NCBI RefSeq assembly: GCF_004798905.1
Contig: NZ_SDMO01000002.1
Location: 1 to 64,000 of the forward strand
Length of the DNA stretch: 64,000 nt
Direction: 5' to 3'
Origin: Halomonas borealis
Lineage (GTDB): Bacteria > Pseudomonadota > Gammaproteobacteria > Pseudomonadales > Halomonadaceae
The notes beneath the pieces are model-generated. The model made no database searches. It worked only from the letters and a program-made list of their open reading frames with translations, and had not been told where the DNA came from. The position numbers and the translations under genes were made by a program. Shown here piece by piece: positions 41,441-51,535 of the stretch (its first letter is position 1; the number at the start of each line of letters is the position of its first letter).

Positions 41441-41477
41441 GACAGCGCCCCACCGGCCATACCGGCGGGGCGCTGTC
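41441..41477. terminator. bidirectional terminator between the kgu-like and uxu operons
   Basis: Arms GACAGCGCCCC and GGGGCGCTGTC (11 bp) plus an inner CCGG/CCGG pairing form a long hairpin between convergent operons. T-rich tracts are weak. Confidence 0.75.
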
Positions 41478-41500
41478 GTCTCGAGTGCGCATCTTCGGGC

Positions 41501-42679
41501 TCAGGCCATTAGCGACCGTACCGCAAGCTCCACGCCACGCAACTCGGCCAGCCCCTTGAGGCGACCATAGAGCGGATAACCGGGCGCGGTATCACGATGC
41601 TGATCATCGAGGATATGGTGACCGTGATCGGGACGTAGCGGCAGGCGTGGGCCGCCTTCCCGTTCGCGACGACGCTCCTCGGCGACCAGTTCCCGGACGA
41701 CCCCGACCATGTCCACGTCGCCGTCGAGGTGCGGCGCTTCATGGAAGGACCTCGGATCCGGCGACTCACGCTGGGTCGAGCGCAGGTGGGCGAAGTAGAT
41801 CTTCGGCCCGAAGCGCCCTGCCATCGCGACCAGGTCGATATCGGCGCTGACGCCATAGGAGCCGGTGCACAGGGTCAGGCCGTTGGCCGGGCTGGGCACG
41901 ACGTCGAGGATCCACCGGGCATCCTCGGCGGTCGAGACCACCCGCGGTAGCCCCAGCAGTGGACGGGGCGGATCGTCGGGGTGGATCGCCATGCGGATGC
42001 CCACCTCCTCGGCCACCGGAACCACCGCCGCGAGGAAGTCACCCAGATGCTCGCGCAGTCGATCGGCGTCGATCTCGGCGTACTCGGCCAGCACCCCCCG
42101 AAACTGCTCCAGGGTATAGTGCTCCTCGGCCCCCGGCAGCCCGGCGATCAACGTATTGACCAACTTATCGCGGCCGGCCGCATCCAGATGGTCGAGATGC
42201 TCCCGAGCCGCGGCCTTCTCGGCATCACTGTATTCGGCCTCTGCGCCAGGGCGGGCCAGCAGGTAGAGGTCGAAGGCGGCGAAGGCGGTCTGATCGAAAC
42301 GCAGCGCCAGGGCGCCGTCCGACAGCGCCCAGGTCAGGTCGGTGCGAGTCCAGTCAAGCACCGGCATGAAGTTGTAGCAGACGGTATCGATGCCGCAGGC
42401 GGCCAAGTTGCGCAGGGTCTGGCAGTAGGTGGCAATCAGCTCATCGCGCTGGGGCAGGCCCAGCTTGATCGCCTCATGCACTGGCACGCTCTCCACCACC
42501 GACCAGGTCAGCCCGGCGGCCTCGATCATCGCCTGGCGCTCACGAATCGCCTCCACCGACCACACCTGGTCGTTAGGTAGCTCATGCAGCGCCGTGACGA
42601 TCCCGGTCGCTCCGGTCTGACGGATCTCGTCGAGGCGAATAGGGTCGGCCGGACCGAACCAGCGCCAAGTATGCTCCAT
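41501..42679 (-). CDS. uxuA: D-mannonate dehydratase UxuA
   Basis: A 392-residue enzyme converting D-mannonate to 2-keto-3-deoxygluconate (KDG). The N-terminus [13 protein letters not shown] and blocks such as [16 protein letters not shown] [13 protein letters not shown] and GDVDM-like [11 protein letters not shown] are typical of UxuA, an Fe2+/Mn2+ TIM-barrel protein unrelated to the enolase-type ManD in the same operon. AGAGGA precedes the ATG. It is the last gene of the operon. Confidence 0.93.
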   Translation of the reverse strand: MEHTWRWFGPADPIRLDEIRQTGATGIVTALHELPNDQVWSVEAIRERQAMIEAAGLTWSVVESVPVHEAIKLGLPQRDELIATYCQTLRNLAACGIDTVCYNFMPVLDWTRTDLTWALSDGALALRFDQTAFAAFDLYLLARPGAEAEYSDAEKAAAREHLDHLDAAGRDKLVNTLIAGLPGAEEHYTLEQFRGVLAEYAEIDADRLREHLGDFLAAVVPVAEEVGIRMAIHPDDPPRPLLGLPRVVSTAEDARWILDVVPSPANGLTLCTGSYGVSADIDLVAMAGRFGPKIYFAHLRSTQRESPDPRSFHEAPHLDGDVDMVGVVRELVAEERRREREGGPRLPLRPDHGHHILDDQHRDTAPGYPLYGRLKGLAELRGVELAVRSLMA

Positions 42680-42695
42680 GATAATATCCTCTTGT

Positions 42696-44168
42696 TCAGG
42701 CTCGCCCGAGGGAGATCAACGCCCCGGCGAGCCCATGTTGCGTCAGGGTGGTATAAGCGTTGGTGACCGCCTCGGCGAAGGAGGCATCGACCGCCAGCGC
42801 CGGTGGAAAAACGGCCTCCACGGCCAGGAAGGCCGCGACCAGGGCCGGGATATCGTCGCCATAGCGCGCATGCAAGGCCGCCAGGCGGCCGGCCAGCGGA
42901 TCGTCCACCGCGAGAGGCCGCCCGCCCAGGTCGGCACCCGCCGTATAGCGAATCCAGGCGGCCACACCAAGCGCAATGCAGGGCGCACCTTCTCCCTCCG
43001 CCAGGCGAGCCTCTGCACCCTGCAGCCAGCGCTGGGGCAGCTTCTGGCTGCCGTCCATGGCGATCTGCTGCAGCCGATGACGCAGGCTGTCATTGGCAAA
43101 GCGCGCGAGCAGCTGCTCGGCATAAGCGGCGAGGTCGGTACCCTCGGGCATGGTCAGGGTCGGCGCGGCCTCTTCCAGCATGTAGCGGCGCAGAAGGACT
43201 TTGAGGTCATCGTGGCTGACGGCTTCGAAGACCGTCTCGATCCCGTCCAGGGCGCCTAGATAGGCCAGCAGCGAGTGGCTGCCATTGAGCATGCGCAGCT
43301 TCATGGTCTCGAAGGGGGCCACCTCGGCGACCATCTCCACGCCGTCGGCTTCCCAAGCCGGGCGACCCTGGGGGAAGTCGTCTTCGATCACCCACTGGGC
43401 AAAGGCCTCGCAGACCACGGCATTGGGGTCCTCGACACCCAGCTCACTCAAGCGGGCAAAGTCGGCATCGGTCATCGCCGGCACGATGCGATCGACCATG
43501 CTGCAGGGGAAGGCCACCTCGGCGGCGATCCACTCGGCCAGGGCGGCATCACCCCGCTCGGCCAGCTGGATGACGGCGGTGCGGGTGCGCTGGCCGTTGT
43601 CCGGCATATTGTCGCAACTCAGTACCGTGAAGGGTGCCAGCCCCGAATCGCGGCGCCGGCGCAGCGCCTCGACCAGGATCCCGGGCGCGGTGCGCGGCGC
43701 CGCGGGCGTGGCGATATCGGCGGCGATCATCGGCGCGTCGGCCAGCAGCTCGCCGCTGGCCGGGCTCAGGAAGTAGCCCTTCTCGGTCACCGTGAGAGTC
43801 ACGATACGTGTCTCGCGAGAGGCCATGCGTGCGAGTAGCGCCTCGCGGTCGCGTCCCCATTGGCCGTGTTCGTCACGACCGGTGAACAGCGCCTCCTCGA
43901 TCACGCCGATTTCACGGACGGTGACGCTCTCGCGATTGGCGTACTCGACGACGTGGTAGCGGTGGCCGGCCTCGCGCAGAGCGTCGACCAGCCCGACGCT
44001 TGAGCGCAGGTTGGCGCTGCTCACCCCCCAGGCGGCGTCGCCGCTGCGTTGGCGATAGCGCTCCAGGTAGATCGCCTGGTGGGCGCGATGGAAGGCACCC
44101 AGCCCCAGGTGGACGATGGCGATGCGCCCGCTGGCGGCGCCGACCGGCAACCGTGTGACATCCGGCAT
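42696..44168 (-). CDS. uxuB: D-fructuronate (mannitol-type) reductase UxuB
   Basis: A 490-residue member of the long-chain mannitol dehydrogenase family. It has the nucleotide-binding [15 protein letters not shown] near residue 18, and the substrate-site [10 protein letters not shown] block near 300. UxuB reduces D-fructuronate to D-mannonate with NADH. The ATG at 44168 has GGAG six bases before it; two in-frame starts upstream (44180 and GTG 44198) are possible. It lies between the TRAP permease and uxuA with 16-31 bp gaps. Confidence 0.9.
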   Translation of the reverse strand: MPDVTRLPVGAASGRIAIVHLGLGAFHRAHQAIYLERYRQRSGDAAWGVSSANLRSSVGLVDALREAGHRYHVVEYANRESVTVREIGVIEEALFTGRDEHGQWGRDREALLARMASRETRIVTLTVTEKGYFLSPASGELLADAPMIAADIATPAAPRTAPGILVEALRRRRDSGLAPFTVLSCDNMPDNGQRTRTAVIQLAERGDAALAEWIAAEVAFPCSMVDRIVPAMTDADFARLSELGVEDPNAVVCEAFAQWVIEDDFPQGRPAWEADGVEMVAEVAPFETMKLRMLNGSHSLLAYLGALDGIETVFEAVSHDDLKVLLRRYMLEEAAPTLTMPEGTDLAAYAEQLLARFANDSLRHRLQQIAMDGSQKLPQRWLQGAEARLAEGEGAPCIALGVAAWIRYTAGADLGGRPLAVDDPLAGRLAALHARYGDDIPALVAAFLAVEAVFPPALAVDASFAEAVTNAYTTLTQHGLAGALISLGRA

Positions 44169-44199
44169 CACGATCTCCATGTCAGAGGGTATCTCCACC

Positions 44200-45480
44200 T
44201 CACTGGCCCAGTATCAGGTTGGGCAGCCATAGCGAGATGAACGGCAGATAGGACACCAGCAACAACACCACCAGGTTGCAGGCCAGAAACGGCAGGATGG
44301 CTCGGGCCACAGTCAGCATCTGCAGGTTGCCAATCCCCGCGACCACGAACAGGCACACCCCCACCGGTGGCGTGGTCAGGCCGATCATCAGGTTAAGCAC
44401 CGCCATGACCGCGAAATGGACCGGATCCATGCCCACCCCAGTGGCCACTCCCAGCAACGCCGGGAACAGGATGATCAATGCGGCGATGGTCTCCATGAAG
44501 GCGCCGACACACAGCAGAATCAGATTGAGGATCAGGATCACCACCAGCGGGTTCTCGCTGATCGACAGGATCCCCGAGGCCACCATCTGCGGGATTTGCT
44601 GGCTAGTCAGGATCCAGCCGAACAGATTGGCCAGCCCCACCAGCAGCAACAGCGCCGAGGAGGTCAGCACAGTATCGCTGAGGATACCCGGCAGCTTGCG
44701 CCAGGAGAGCCCCTTGTAGACGTACATGCCGACCACCAGCGCGTAGAGACTGGCGACGATGGAAGCCTCGGTGGGGGTGAAGAAACCGCCGATGATGCCG
44801 TAGAGGATGATAGCCGTCATCAGCAACGCCCAGAAGGCGGTGCGCCCCTCGCGCAACAGCTCAAGTAGCGGCACACGTTGCTCCTTGGGGTAGCCGCGCC
44901 GGACGGCCAGCAGGTAGACGGTGACCATCATCGCCACGCCTAACAGGAGGCCGGGAATGGCGCCTGCCAGGAACATGCGCCCCACCGAAACACCGGTCAG
45001 CGAGCCGGCGATGATCATCGGCACGCTAGGCGGAATGATCGGCCCGATGGTCGAGGATGCCGCAGTGACGGCCGCAGAGAACGGCTTGTCATAGCCGGAC
45101 CTAGCCATGCCAGGGATCATCACCGAGCCGATGCTGGCGGCATCGGCCACGGCGGTGCCGGAGATGCCGCCGAAGATCATCGACCCACCGACGTTGGCAA
45201 GCCCTAGCCCACCGCGGATATGGCCGACCAGGGCGTTGGAGAAACGCACGATGTGTTCGGTGATATTACCGACATTCATCAGATTCCCGGCCAACACGAA
45301 ACCGGGAATGCACAACAACACGAAGGTATCGATGCCGGCGTAGAGGCGCTGTGGAACGATGGTCAGCGGAATCCCCGCCAACAGTAGATAGCTCAGCGAG
45401 GCGAGGCCCAGCGAGAAGGCGATCGGCATCCCCATCACCAGCAGTACCAGGAAGACGGCGAACAGCACGATGACTTCCAT
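44200..45480 (-). CDS. dctM: TRAP transporter large permease DctM
   Basis: A 426-residue, roughly 12-helix membrane protein of the DctM/SiaM family. It has the conserved GGSMIFGGISGTAVADAASIG and IPPSVPMIIAG segments. It forms the ion-coupled translocation unit with DctQ. It overlaps dctQ (TAATG). Position between the binding protein and the uxuB/uxuA genes implies that it imports a hexonate or hexuronate. Confidence 0.93.
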   Translation of the reverse strand: MEVIVLFAVFLVLLVMGMPIAFSLGLASLSYLLLAGIPLTIVPQRLYAGIDTFVLLCIPGFVLAGNLMNVGNITEHIVRFSNALVGHIRGGLGLANVGGSMIFGGISGTAVADAASIGSVMIPGMARSGYDKPFSAAVTAASSTIGPIIPPSVPMIIAGSLTGVSVGRMFLAGAIPGLLLGVAMMVTVYLLAVRRGYPKEQRVPLLELLREGRTAFWALLMTAIILYGIIGGFFTPTEASIVASLYALVVGMYVYKGLSWRKLPGILSDTVLTSSALLLLVGLANLFGWILTSQQIPQMVASGILSISENPLVVILILNLILLCVGAFMETIAALIILFPALLGVATGVGMDPVHFAVMAVLNLMIGLTTPPVGVCLFVVAGIGNLQMLTVARAILPFLACNLVVLLLVSYLPFISLWLPNLILGQ

Positions 45481-46052
45481 TATGGGGTCTCCGTATCGGC
45501 TTGAGAGGGCGAGCGGCGGATGGCCAGCAGGCCCTCGACGAGACCAAGAGCGCTGTACAGCAGAACCAGTGCGAACAGCACCACGGTGGAGAAGAAGATA
45601 TAGAGCATCGGGACCTTCAACGTCGGCGAAGTCTGCCAGACACCATTAGCAGCGTATTGCCAGGCATAAGGCAGCACGATAAGGGCGAAAACGCCCGTCA
45701 ACAGGCCGATCAGGGCCTGATAACCCGCTCTGGCGCGAGGACCCATCCAGTGATGGAAGAGTTCCACGTTGACGTTGCGATGCCGGCGGATCACCACTCC
45801 CGACGACAGCGCCACCATGTAGAGGAACAGATAGCGCGACAGCTCTTCGGTCCAGGGCGGCGAGGAAGGTAGCACCACACGCCCGGCGATCTGTAGCAGT
45901 ACGGTCGCGGCAATGCCTACCAATGCCAGAGTGGCCAAGGTAATGAGCAGGGTGTCCAGCCAGCCAATCACGCGGCCGGCGACGCCCGTCAGGCGCGGAA
46001 CCGTCGGCGGGGCGTCAAGCTCCTCGACGATCCGGTGTTCAGAGGCATCCAT
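45480..46052 (-). CDS. dctQ: TRAP transporter small permease DctQ
   Basis: A 190-residue, four-helix protein of the DctQ family. It carries the conserved WTEELSRYLFLYMVALSSG block near residue 75. It partners DctM. GAGG precedes the ATG and the stop overlaps the dctM start by one base. Confidence 0.9.
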   Translation of the reverse strand: MDASEHRIVEELDAPPTVPRLTGVAGRVIGWLDTLLITLATLALVGIAATVLLQIAGRVVLPSSPPWTEELSRYLFLYMVALSSGVVIRRHRNVNVELFHHWMGPRARAGYQALIGLLTGVFALIVLPYAWQYAANGVWQTSPTLKVPMLYIFFSTVVLFALVLLYSALGLVEGLLAIRRSPSQADTETP

Positions 46053-46134
46053 GGTTACACCTCATGGGGGGCAACGCTCCCCCGTGGAGAGCAGGGAGAC
46101 GGCGGGCGGCATAACATCCGCCCGCCTCGGAGGC

Positions 46135-47103
46135 TTACAGGTCCTGGATAGCGTCGTAGAGCTCACGTTGCTCGTCGGTGAGCGCCTCCAGCACCGCCGG
46201 ACGGGCTTTCTCGGCGAAGGCCTCGGTATCGACCTCGACGAATTCCATGCCGAGATCTTCCAGGCTCTGACGCAGACGTTCCTGGTCCGCCGCGAACAGA
46301 TCGGCTTCATAGGACTGCATGTCCTGGGCGGCATCGCGGACGACCTGTTGTAGGTCATCGGGCATCGCCTCGAGCCGATTCTTGCCGATCACCACATAGA
46401 TCCAGCTGCGCACGTGCCCGGTGAGGTTCACGTAATCCTGGACCTCGTTGAAGCTGGCACTCTCGATCAGGCTAAGCGGGTTTTCCTGGGCCTCGATGGT
46501 GCTTTGCTGAAGCGAGGTGAAGACCTCGCTGAAGGCCATGGGCGTGGGCCGTGCACCCAGCGCTTCCCAAGTGTCGACGAACAACGGAACGTTGGGCACC
46601 CTCAAACGAATCCCATCCAGATCCTCGGGAGATGTGATCGGCCGGTTGCTGGTCAGTTGCCGGGGGCCACGCTCGAACCAGGCCAGCGGCACCAATTTGG
46701 CACGCTCGGTGATCTGAGACTCGATCTGATCGCCGATACCCCCTTCCACGGCCCGCTCAAGATGCTCAGAGTCACGGAAGGCATAGGGCACGGCCATCAT
46801 CGCCGCCTTGGGCGCCCAGTTCTGAAGGCTTTCGCCGGTGATGGTCATGTCGGCCGTGCCAAGCTGAATGCTGTTGATGACATCCATCTCGCTGCCGAGT
46901 TGTTCATTGGGGTAGACCTGCACCTCGATCTGCCCGTCGGAGTTCTCCTCGACGAGCTCCTTGAACTTGAGGGCAGCCTGATTCCAGATGTGCTGCTCAT
47001 TGGCTAGATGGCCAAATTTCAGGGTGTAGTCGGCGGCCAGACTAGCCTGGCTACCGAGGATGGCTACGCCTAGCACAGCGCTGGTCACGAGTCGTTTGAT
47101 CAT
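46135..47103 (-). CDS. dctP: TRAP transporter substrate-binding protein DctP
   Basis: A 322-residue periplasmic protein with a signal peptide (1-23, ending SLA). The carboxylate-binding Arg is expected in LDGIRLRVPNVP (about residues 160-172), a conserved feature of DctP proteins. GGAGA lies before the ATG at 47103. Operon context suggests L-gulonate, mannonate or fructuronate as substrate. Confidence 0.92.
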   Translation of the reverse strand: MIKRLVTSAVLGVAILGSQASLAADYTLKFGHLANEQHIWNQAALKFKELVEENSDGQIEVQVYPNEQLGSEMDVINSIQLGTADMTITGESLQNWAPKAAMMAVPYAFRDSEHLERAVEGGIGDQIESQITERAKLVPLAWFERGPRQLTSNRPITSPEDLDGIRLRVPNVPLFVDTWEALGARPTPMAFSEVFTSLQQSTIEAQENPLSLIESASFNEVQDYVNLTGHVRSWIYVVIGKNRLEAMPDDLQQVVRDAAQDMQSYEADLFAADQERLRQSLEDLGMEFVEVDTEAFAEKARPAVLEALTDEQRELYDAIQDL

Positions 47104-47157
47104 GGTGTGTTCTCCTGGCACTTGCTTTGTATGTTGTTGGCTTGCGTGCACGTCCCG

Positions 47158-48180
47158 TCAGGCACCGACCTCTATCAGTACCTTGCGGGCCTTTTCGGGA
47201 TGCTGATCGATCATCTGGATGGCATCAGGCATGTCATCGAAAGGCAGGCGATGGCTCACCAGCGCCAGCGGATCCAGGCGCCCGGACGCCATCAGCTCGA
47301 TCACCTCCGGAAACTTGCGGTTATTGAGTCGCGAACCGACCAGGGTCAGCTCCTTCTTGATCACCTCCAGCTGTACTAGGTCGCTGGGCGTGGGGTTGAA
47401 ACCGAGCAGCCCGATGCGCCCTGCCGGCGAGGCCATGCGCAGCATCTGTGGCAACAGGGCCGGCACACAGGCGGCATCGGCGATCAACGGTATGCCCTCA
47501 CCGCCGGTCAGCACTTCGATCTCCGCCTCGACTTCCTGCTGCGCGCCGTTGAGGGTACGAGTGGCCCCCAGTTCTCGAGCGGTGGCCAGGCGAGCATCGA
47601 TCACGTCGCTGACGGTAATGTCCTCGATGCCCAGGGCACGGGCGACCTGCAGGATGGTCAATCCGATCACCCCTGCACCGAGGATCAACAGGCGATCGCC
47701 GGGGAGGGGCTGCATGCGTCCCAGCACGTTGGCGGCGATGGAATAAGGCTCGACCAGAGCGGCGGCATCCAGCCCCAGCGTTTCGGGAAGACGGTGCACG
47801 TTGGCCGCCGGCACGTTGACCCGCTCCTCGAAGCCGCCGTTGCGATGCACGCCGACCACCTCCAACGCGTTGCAGACATTGGGACGGTCGATACGGCAGG
47901 GGTAACAGTGGCCACAGCTGACCACCGGATCGATGCACACCCGGTCGCCGATGGCGACGCCCTCGACCTCCTCCCCCACGGCCTCGATCCGGCCGGCGAA
48001 TTCATGGCCGGTGATGCGCGGGAAGCGCACGAAGGCGTTATCGCCATGGATGATGTGCATGTCCGAGCCACAAATGCCGGCGAAGGCCACCCTTACCAAC
48101 ACCTCACCGGGAGCGGCCATGGGAACCTCGGTATCGACCAGGCGATAATCCTGGGGAGCGCTGACCTGAAAGGCTTTCAT
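47158..48180 (-). CDS. zinc-dependent dehydrogenase, L-gulonate/L-idonate 5-dehydrogenase type (RspB-like)
   Basis: A 340-residue medium-chain dehydrogenase. The catalytic zinc ligands C37, H59 and E60 (GHE) are present. Structural zinc cysteines are C89, C92, C95 and C103. The NAD Rossmann motif is GAGVIGL near 166. Next to ManD and UxuB, the most likely reaction is L-gulonate to D-fructuronate, as proposed for RspB-like enzymes in Chromohalobacter-type clusters. GAGG precedes the ATG. Confidence 0.82.
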   Translation of the reverse strand: MKAFQVSAPQDYRLVDTEVPMAAPGEVLVRVAFAGICGSDMHIIHGDNAFVRFPRITGHEFAGRIEAVGEEVEGVAIGDRVCIDPVVSCGHCYPCRIDRPNVCNALEVVGVHRNGGFEERVNVPAANVHRLPETLGLDAAALVEPYSIAANVLGRMQPLPGDRLLILGAGVIGLTILQVARALGIEDITVSDVIDARLATARELGATRTLNGAQQEVEAEIEVLTGGEGIPLIADAACVPALLPQMLRMASPAGRIGLLGFNPTPSDLVQLEVIKKELTLVGSRLNNRKFPEVIELMASGRLDPLALVSHRLPFDDMPDAIQMIDQHPEKARKVLIEVGA

Positions 48181-48192
48181 TGATTTACCTCG

Positions 48193-49404
48193 TTACCAGT
48201 GCCATAGGGTGCCATCCTCGAGCCGATTGACCGGCAGGCTGGCACGGCGATAGGGGTATTGGGCGGCGGCAGTTTCATCGATGTCGACGCCATGTCCTGG
48301 CGTCTCGCCGACCAGGAAGTGGCCATCCTCGAAGCGATAATCATGAGGAAAGACCTCATCGGTGACGGCGTCGTGGGGCATATACTCTTGGATGCCGAAG
48401 TTGGGTACCCAGGTATCGAAGTGGATCGCCGCCCCCAGACACACCGGTGATAAGTCAGTGGGGCCGTGGAAACCGGTGCGCACGTGATAGAGCCCAGCCA
48501 GGTCGGCCAGCCGTCGCATGTGAGTAATGCCGCCGGCATGGGTCAGGGTGGCTCGGATGTAATCGATCCACTGGTTCTCGATCAGTGCCTTGGCGTCGTA
48601 CAGGCTGTTAAAGACTTCACCCACCGCTAGTGGCGTGGTGGTGTGCTGACGAATCAGCCGGAAGCTCTCTTGATTCTCCGCCGGCACACAATCCTCTAGC
48701 CAGAACAGGTGGAAGGGCTCGAGCTCCTTGCCCAAGCGTGCCGCCTCGATAGGCGTCAGCCGATGGTGCACATCATGTAGCACGTGCAAGTCTTCACCGA
48801 AGCGCTCACGTACGGCGGCGAACAGCTTGGGTGCATGGTTGAGGTACTTGGTGGTATCCCAGACGTGTTCGGCAGGCAGCTCGGCGTCAGCGGGCTCGTA
48901 GCGCTCACCAGGGTTCTTCGCCACGCCATAGATGCTGGCGATGCCCGGCACCCCCGCCTGCACGCGCACCGCGCGGTAACCCTTCTCGACGTGCTGAGCA
49001 ACTTCATCCAGGCAGGCTTCGATGTCCTTGCCGGTGGCATGACCATAGACCATCACCCGCTCACGACTTTTACCGCCCAGCAGCTGATACAACGGCATGC
49101 CGGCAGCCTTGGCCTTGATGTCCCACAGCGCCATGTCTACGGCGCCAATCGCACTCATGGTCACCGGCCCCCGCCGCCAATAGGCACCGCGGTAGAGGTA
49201 ATGCCAGATATCCTCGATGCGCTGTGGGTCACGGCCGATCAAAGCGGGAATCACATGCTCTTCGAGGTAAGCGACCACCGCCTGCTCGCGACCATTGAGG
49301 GTCGCATCGCCGATGCCGTAAGTCCCCTCGTCGGTGACAATCTTGAGGGTGACGAAGTTACGCCCCGGCGCGGTGACGATGGTGTAGGCCCGCTCGATTC
49401 TCAT
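48193..49404 (-). CDS. ManD-subgroup enolase-superfamily dehydratase (RspA-like)
   Basis: A 403-residue member of the mannonate dehydratase subgroup of the enolase superfamily. Metal ligands D211, E237 and E263 are all present, with H213 and H313 as the expected acid/base residues. The group contains efficient and low-efficiency D-mannonate/D-gluconate dehydratases. The latter are found beside L-gulonate or L-idonate genes, as here. Its start overlaps the GntR stop (ATGA). Because UxuA is also encoded in the operon, its catalytic contribution may be minor. Confidence 0.88.
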   Translation of the reverse strand: MRIERAYTIVTAPGRNFVTLKIVTDEGTYGIGDATLNGREQAVVAYLEEHVIPALIGRDPQRIEDIWHYLYRGAYWRRGPVTMSAIGAVDMALWDIKAKAAGMPLYQLLGGKSRERVMVYGHATGKDIEACLDEVAQHVEKGYRAVRVQAGVPGIASIYGVAKNPGERYEPADAELPAEHVWDTTKYLNHAPKLFAAVRERFGEDLHVLHDVHHRLTPIEAARLGKELEPFHLFWLEDCVPAENQESFRLIRQHTTTPLAVGEVFNSLYDAKALIENQWIDYIRATLTHAGGITHMRRLADLAGLYHVRTGFHGPTDLSPVCLGAAIHFDTWVPNFGIQEYMPHDAVTDEVFPHDYRFEDGHFLVGETPGHGVDIDETAAAQYPYRRASLPVNRLEDGTLWHW

Positions 49405-50138
49405 GAGCTCGCCTCCTCGATGAGTGACTGGGTCTGCTGGTCCTCGAACATGTCGGGGTAGCGACGCACCAGGTCGGGCAACGAAATGAGAACCTCACGC
49501 AAATGGGCCTGCATAGCGAGGCCGGCGGCATCGGCGTCACCATGCTCGATGGCAGCGACGATATGCGCATGCTGATCGATCAACGTCTCGATGGGAGTGC
49601 TGTCGGGAACGCTCAGGTAGCGCACCCGATCGAACTGCGCTCGGACTCCTTCGACGACTTTCCAGGCTGCTTGCTGATAGACGCCCAGAGCCAGTGTGCG
49701 ATGGAAGGCCTCGTCGAGGCGGTAGAAGCGAGCATGATCATGTGGAGCGATGCAGCGACGTTGACGCTCCAGCAGGTCATGCAGCTCCGCCAGAGTATCG
49801 GCCGTCAGCCCCTTGGTCGCCGCCAAGCGAACGACAGCCAACTCGATGGCCTCGCGCACGAAACGTGCCTCGAGAACCGCCTGCTGGGAAATCTTGACGA
49901 CGAAGGTGCCGCGCTGAGGTCGTACCTCGACCAACCCGGCTTCCGACAGTCGAATGAAGGCCTCGCGCACCGGCTGGCGACTCACCGCAAAGGTGTCGGC
50001 AAGCTCCTTCTCCGAAAGCGCCTGCCCCGGCACCAGGACCATCTGAATGATCGACTCACGCAGAACCCGATAGAGCCGCTGACGCACCGGGTCGCCGACG
50101 GGCGTGTCGCTCCACAGCGCTTGCAGTGTCGTGTTCAT
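49401..50138 (-). CDS. GntR-family regulator (FCD domain) of the gulonate operon
   Basis: A 245-residue regulator with a GntR winged helix at about 15-85 ([22 protein letters not shown]) and an FCD effector domain at about 95-225. GAGGGG precedes the ATG. It is the first gene of the eight-gene catabolic operon and overlaps the ManD start, so it is autoregulated if it binds the tandem repeats just upstream. Confidence 0.88.
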   Translation of the reverse strand: MNTTLQALWSDTPVGDPVRQRLYRVLRESIIQMVLVPGQALSEKELADTFAVSRQPVREAFIRLSEAGLVEVRPQRGTFVVKISQQAVLEARFVREAIELAVVRLAATKGLTADTLAELHDLLERQRRCIAPHDHARFYRLDEAFHRTLALGVYQQAAWKVVEGVRAQFDRVRYLSVPDSTPIETLIDQHAHIVAAIEHGDADAAGLAMQAHLREVLISLPDLVRRYPDMFEDQQTQSLIEEASS

Positions 50139-50193
50139 GTATTTCCCCTCGACTCGGCGGGCTGAAAGCCTGGCCGCCCCTTTTCGATAAAAC

Positions 50194-50209
50194 TAGTATG
50201 GTAGTATGG
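50194..50209. promoter_or_regulatory. tandem repeat, candidate GntR operator
   Basis: TAGTATGG occurs twice head to tail in an A/T-rich stretch between the divergent GntR operon and the FMN dehydrogenase gene. On the minus strand it overlaps a plausible promoter (TTGTTT, 16 bases, TACTAG). Binding by the adjacent GntR protein is inferred. Confidence 0.5.
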
Positions 50210-50271
50210 TGAGAAAACAAAAAGGACCTAAGCGCTAGACTTTGGTTTAACTATGATCGTTGGAGGCCTGC

Positions 50272-51453
50272 GTGAAACGACGTCCATATGCTGGAAATGA
50301 CTATAGAAAGGCACTCAACATCCACGACCTTGAGCGCATTGCCCAGCGCCGCCTACCCAACTTCGTGTTCGAATACCTGCAGGGGGGTGCCGATGACGAA
50401 CGGACCCTGAAGCGCAACCGCGAGGTATTCGACGACTATCTATTCGAGCCAAGGACCCTGACTCGGGTCGGTACCCGCGATCTCTCGACCACCCTGTTAG
50501 GCAAGCCTGCCGCCATGCCCCTGGTGATTGGGCCGACCGGCTATAACGGCCTATTAACGCAAGATGGCGACATCAAGATGGCAACGGCAGCCTCCCGTAA
50601 AGACATCCCGTTCGTGCTCAGCAATGTCGCCACGACGTCCCTGGAAGACATCGCCAACCTCGCGGGCCTCAGCGCCTGGATGCAGATTTACTTTTATCGT
50701 GATCGAGACTATGTCAGGAAGCTGGTGGAGCGCTGCCGGGAAGCCGGTTACGAAACCCTCGTGGTCACCACCGACAGCGCCATCTACGGCAATCGGGAAT
50801 GGGACCGCCGCAACTTTCGCAAACCCATGCAGCCCACCCTGTGTAATTTCCTTCATCTGCTATCGCGACCACGCTGGATCACCGACGTACTCATTCCCGA
50901 TGGCATGCCAACCTTCAAGAACCTGGGCGACCTCCTGCCGCCCGGAAAACAATCGGTGCAAGGCGCCTCGGCGATCATCGGCGAGCAGCTGGATCCGACT
51001 CTCAACTGGGATGACATCGCCTGGCTACGTGATCAATGGCGGGGCAAGTTGATCATCAAGGGACTCCTATCCCCCGAAGAAGCCGAGCGAGCCGCGACAC
51101 TCGGCGTGGATGCCGTCGTGCTCTCCAACCACGGCGGTCGACAGCTCGATCACGCCCGCTCGCCGTTCGACGTCCTGCCCGAGGCCAGGGCGCGCATCGG
51201 CCAGCGTTGTCAGCTGTTCGTCGATAGCGGCTTTCGGCGGGGAACAGACGTCGTCAAGGCACTGGCTCTGGGCGCCGATGCGGTCTGGTTAGGGCGCGCC
51301 ACCCTGTACGGATTGGCCGCGGGCGGACAAGCAGGCGTCGAGCACGCCCTGGATATCCTGCAACGAGAAATCGACCGCACGATCGGCCTGCTGGGAGTCG
51401 ACCGAATCGGCGACCTGGAAGCGAGCTCCCTGGTGGGCGCCCAGCGCGGATAG
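50272..51453 (+). CDS. FMN-dependent alpha-hydroxyacid dehydrogenase (second LldD/MdlB-type)
   Basis: A 393-residue FMN enzyme. The catalytic H287 lies in SNHGGRQLD, and the FMN Lys is in IIKGLL near 265. It resembles mandelate dehydrogenase (MdlB) and LldD, but is clearly different from the lldD product at 2347. The GTG at 50272 has GGAGG five bases before it; a TTG four codons upstream is less likely. Divergence from the gulonate operon suggests a linked 2-hydroxyacid substrate, possibly an aldonic acid, but this is conjecture. Confidence 0.8.
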   Translation: MKRRPYAGNDYRKALNIHDLERIAQRRLPNFVFEYLQGGADDERTLKRNREVFDDYLFEPRTLTRVGTRDLSTTLLGKPAAMPLVIGPTGYNGLLTQDGDIKMATAASRKDIPFVLSNVATTSLEDIANLAGLSAWMQIYFYRDRDYVRKLVERCREAGYETLVVTTDSAIYGNREWDRRNFRKPMQPTLCNFLHLLSRPRWITDVLIPDGMPTFKNLGDLLPPGKQSVQGASAIIGEQLDPTLNWDDIAWLRDQWRGKLIIKGLLSPEEAERAATLGVDAVVLSNHGGRQLDHARSPFDVLPEARARIGQRCQLFVDSGFRRGTDVVKALALGADAVWLGRATLYGLAAGGQAGVEHALDILQREIDRTIGLLGVDRIGDLEASSLVGAQRG

Positions 51454-51484
51454 CGGACGCCCCACCGCCGCGTATCGAAAAAAT

Positions 51485-51510
51485 GGGCCCACCCCCGGCG
51501 GGGTGAGCCC
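51485..51510. terminator. bidirectional terminator between FMN dehydrogenase and APC permease
   Basis: GGGC-C-CACCCC and GGGGTG-A-GCCC pair with one internal mismatch. A run of A's (51478-51483) lies on the left and TTT on the right. It sits between convergent genes. Confidence 0.8.
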
Positions 51511-51535
51511 TTTCTGCGTGCGGTAGGAAGATGCC

